Of a stretch of 30,945 nt of DNA, positions 30,822 through 30,945 are shown piece by piece. The notes under the pieces were generated by a model. That model ran no database searches. It was not told where the DNA came from and saw only the letters and a list, made by a program, of their open reading frames with translations. Position numbers and translations under genes: made by a program. The first letter of the stretch is position 1; every line of letters begins with the position of its first letter. Source of the DNA: Bacillota bacterium (GTDB taxonomy: Bacteria > Bacillota > Clostridia > Lachnospirales > Lachnospiraceae); the NCBI GenBank assembly GCA_023421075.1, contig JAEZUM010000075.1:1-30945 (forward strand), read 5' to 3'.

Positions 30822-30945
30822 CGAGTAGGAGGCGGTGACTAACCGCCGTCCTCTCACAGCACCGTGCGTACCGTTCGGTACACGGCGCTTTCAATAGTTG
30901 ATGTGCACAGACTGATAAGCCGTGGCTAAGTCATAAAAGCCACTG
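30822..30945 (-). mobile_element. 3' end of a group II intron (continues beyond the right edge)
   Basis: Read on the minus strand, domain V spans about 30888-30859: GCGCCGTG and CACGGTGC form the lower stem, the catalytic triad reads CGC, a CG bulge follows the upper stem, and TACC/GGTA closes the loop. Domain VI follows, with GGCGGT (30847-30842) pairing with ACCGCC (30836-30831). CCTACTCGA ends the intron near 30822. The CGC triad points to class C. The 5' end and most of the intron lie outside the window. Confidence 0.85.
30891..30944 (-). CDS. C-terminal tail of the group II intron-encoded reverse transcriptase/maturase (partial)
   Basis: One minus-strand frame is open from the window edge to a TGA at 30893-30891, two bases before domain V, where such frames normally end. 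The visible residues are SGFYDLATAYQSVHINY. This is too short to identify by itself; the assignment rests on its position against domain V. Confidence 0.5.
   Translation of the reverse strand, partial: SGFYDLATAYQSVHINY

Overview
The window looks like chromosome of a low-GC Gram-positive anaerobe of the Clostridia, most likely a member of the Lachnospiraceae. The grounds are AGGAGG-type ribosome binding sites, AT-rich sigma-A promoters, a B12-type radical SAM / DUF2344 / RNase G cluster, an ECF-type BioY next to a DNA-binding BirA, and family-level resemblance of the proteins. The genus call is inference from recalled protein families; nothing was searched.

Layout, left to right. (1) 2-421: the 3' end of an ABC-2 type permease (+). 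(2) 7028-593 (-): a tightly coupled signalling operon with a 1335-aa membrane hybrid histidine kinase carrying three receiver domains, then a CheR methyltransferase, a receiver-less CheB methylesterase and a REC-GGDEF diguanylate cyclase. Its promoter (7088-7116) has two tandem 23-bp dyads directly upstream. (3) 8341-7317 (-): a lipoprotein alpha/beta hydrolase broken by a one-base frameshift, followed by a clear terminator. (4) 13241-8564 (-): an operon of B12-type radical SAM protein, DUF2344 protein, RNase G and the YbaK Cys-tRNA(Pro) deacylase. (5) 13943-13329 (-): an unrecognised protein with one membrane segment. (6) 14163-15062 (+), an AraC-type regulator, converging with 21066-15315 (-), a raffinose/melibiose-type operon of lipoprotein binding protein, two permeases and a GH36 alpha-galactosidase. 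(7) 26335-21299 (-): an ABC-2 exporter (one ATPase, two permeases) with a NarL/DesK-type two-component system. (8) 26627-28873 (+): tyrosyl-tRNA synthetase and a zinc-ribbon membrane protein. (9) 29201-30803 (+): birA and bioY behind a biotin operator. (10) Right edge: the 3' end of a group II intron on the minus strand.

Most striking structure outside the genes: two intergenic regions inside different minus-strand operons, 10276-10520 and 17555-17812, are each filled by one long imperfect inverted repeat of about 250 bp. The two share a conserved core, but their stem arms differ in sequence while staying complementary, with compensatory base-pair changes and G-U pairs that fit only plus-strand RNA. 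This is the best candidate for an undescribed element in the window. Second is the kinase-CheR-CheB-GGDEF operon, where a 28-residue coiled-coil repeat in the kinase could be a methylation target.

How genes work together: the CheR/CheB pair probably tunes a sensor that feeds phosphoryl groups to several receivers and to c-di-GMP output. The AraC regulator probably controls uptake and hydrolysis of alpha-galactosides. The DesK/NarL pair probably controls its own exporter. BirA represses itself and the biotin transporter when biotin is plentiful.
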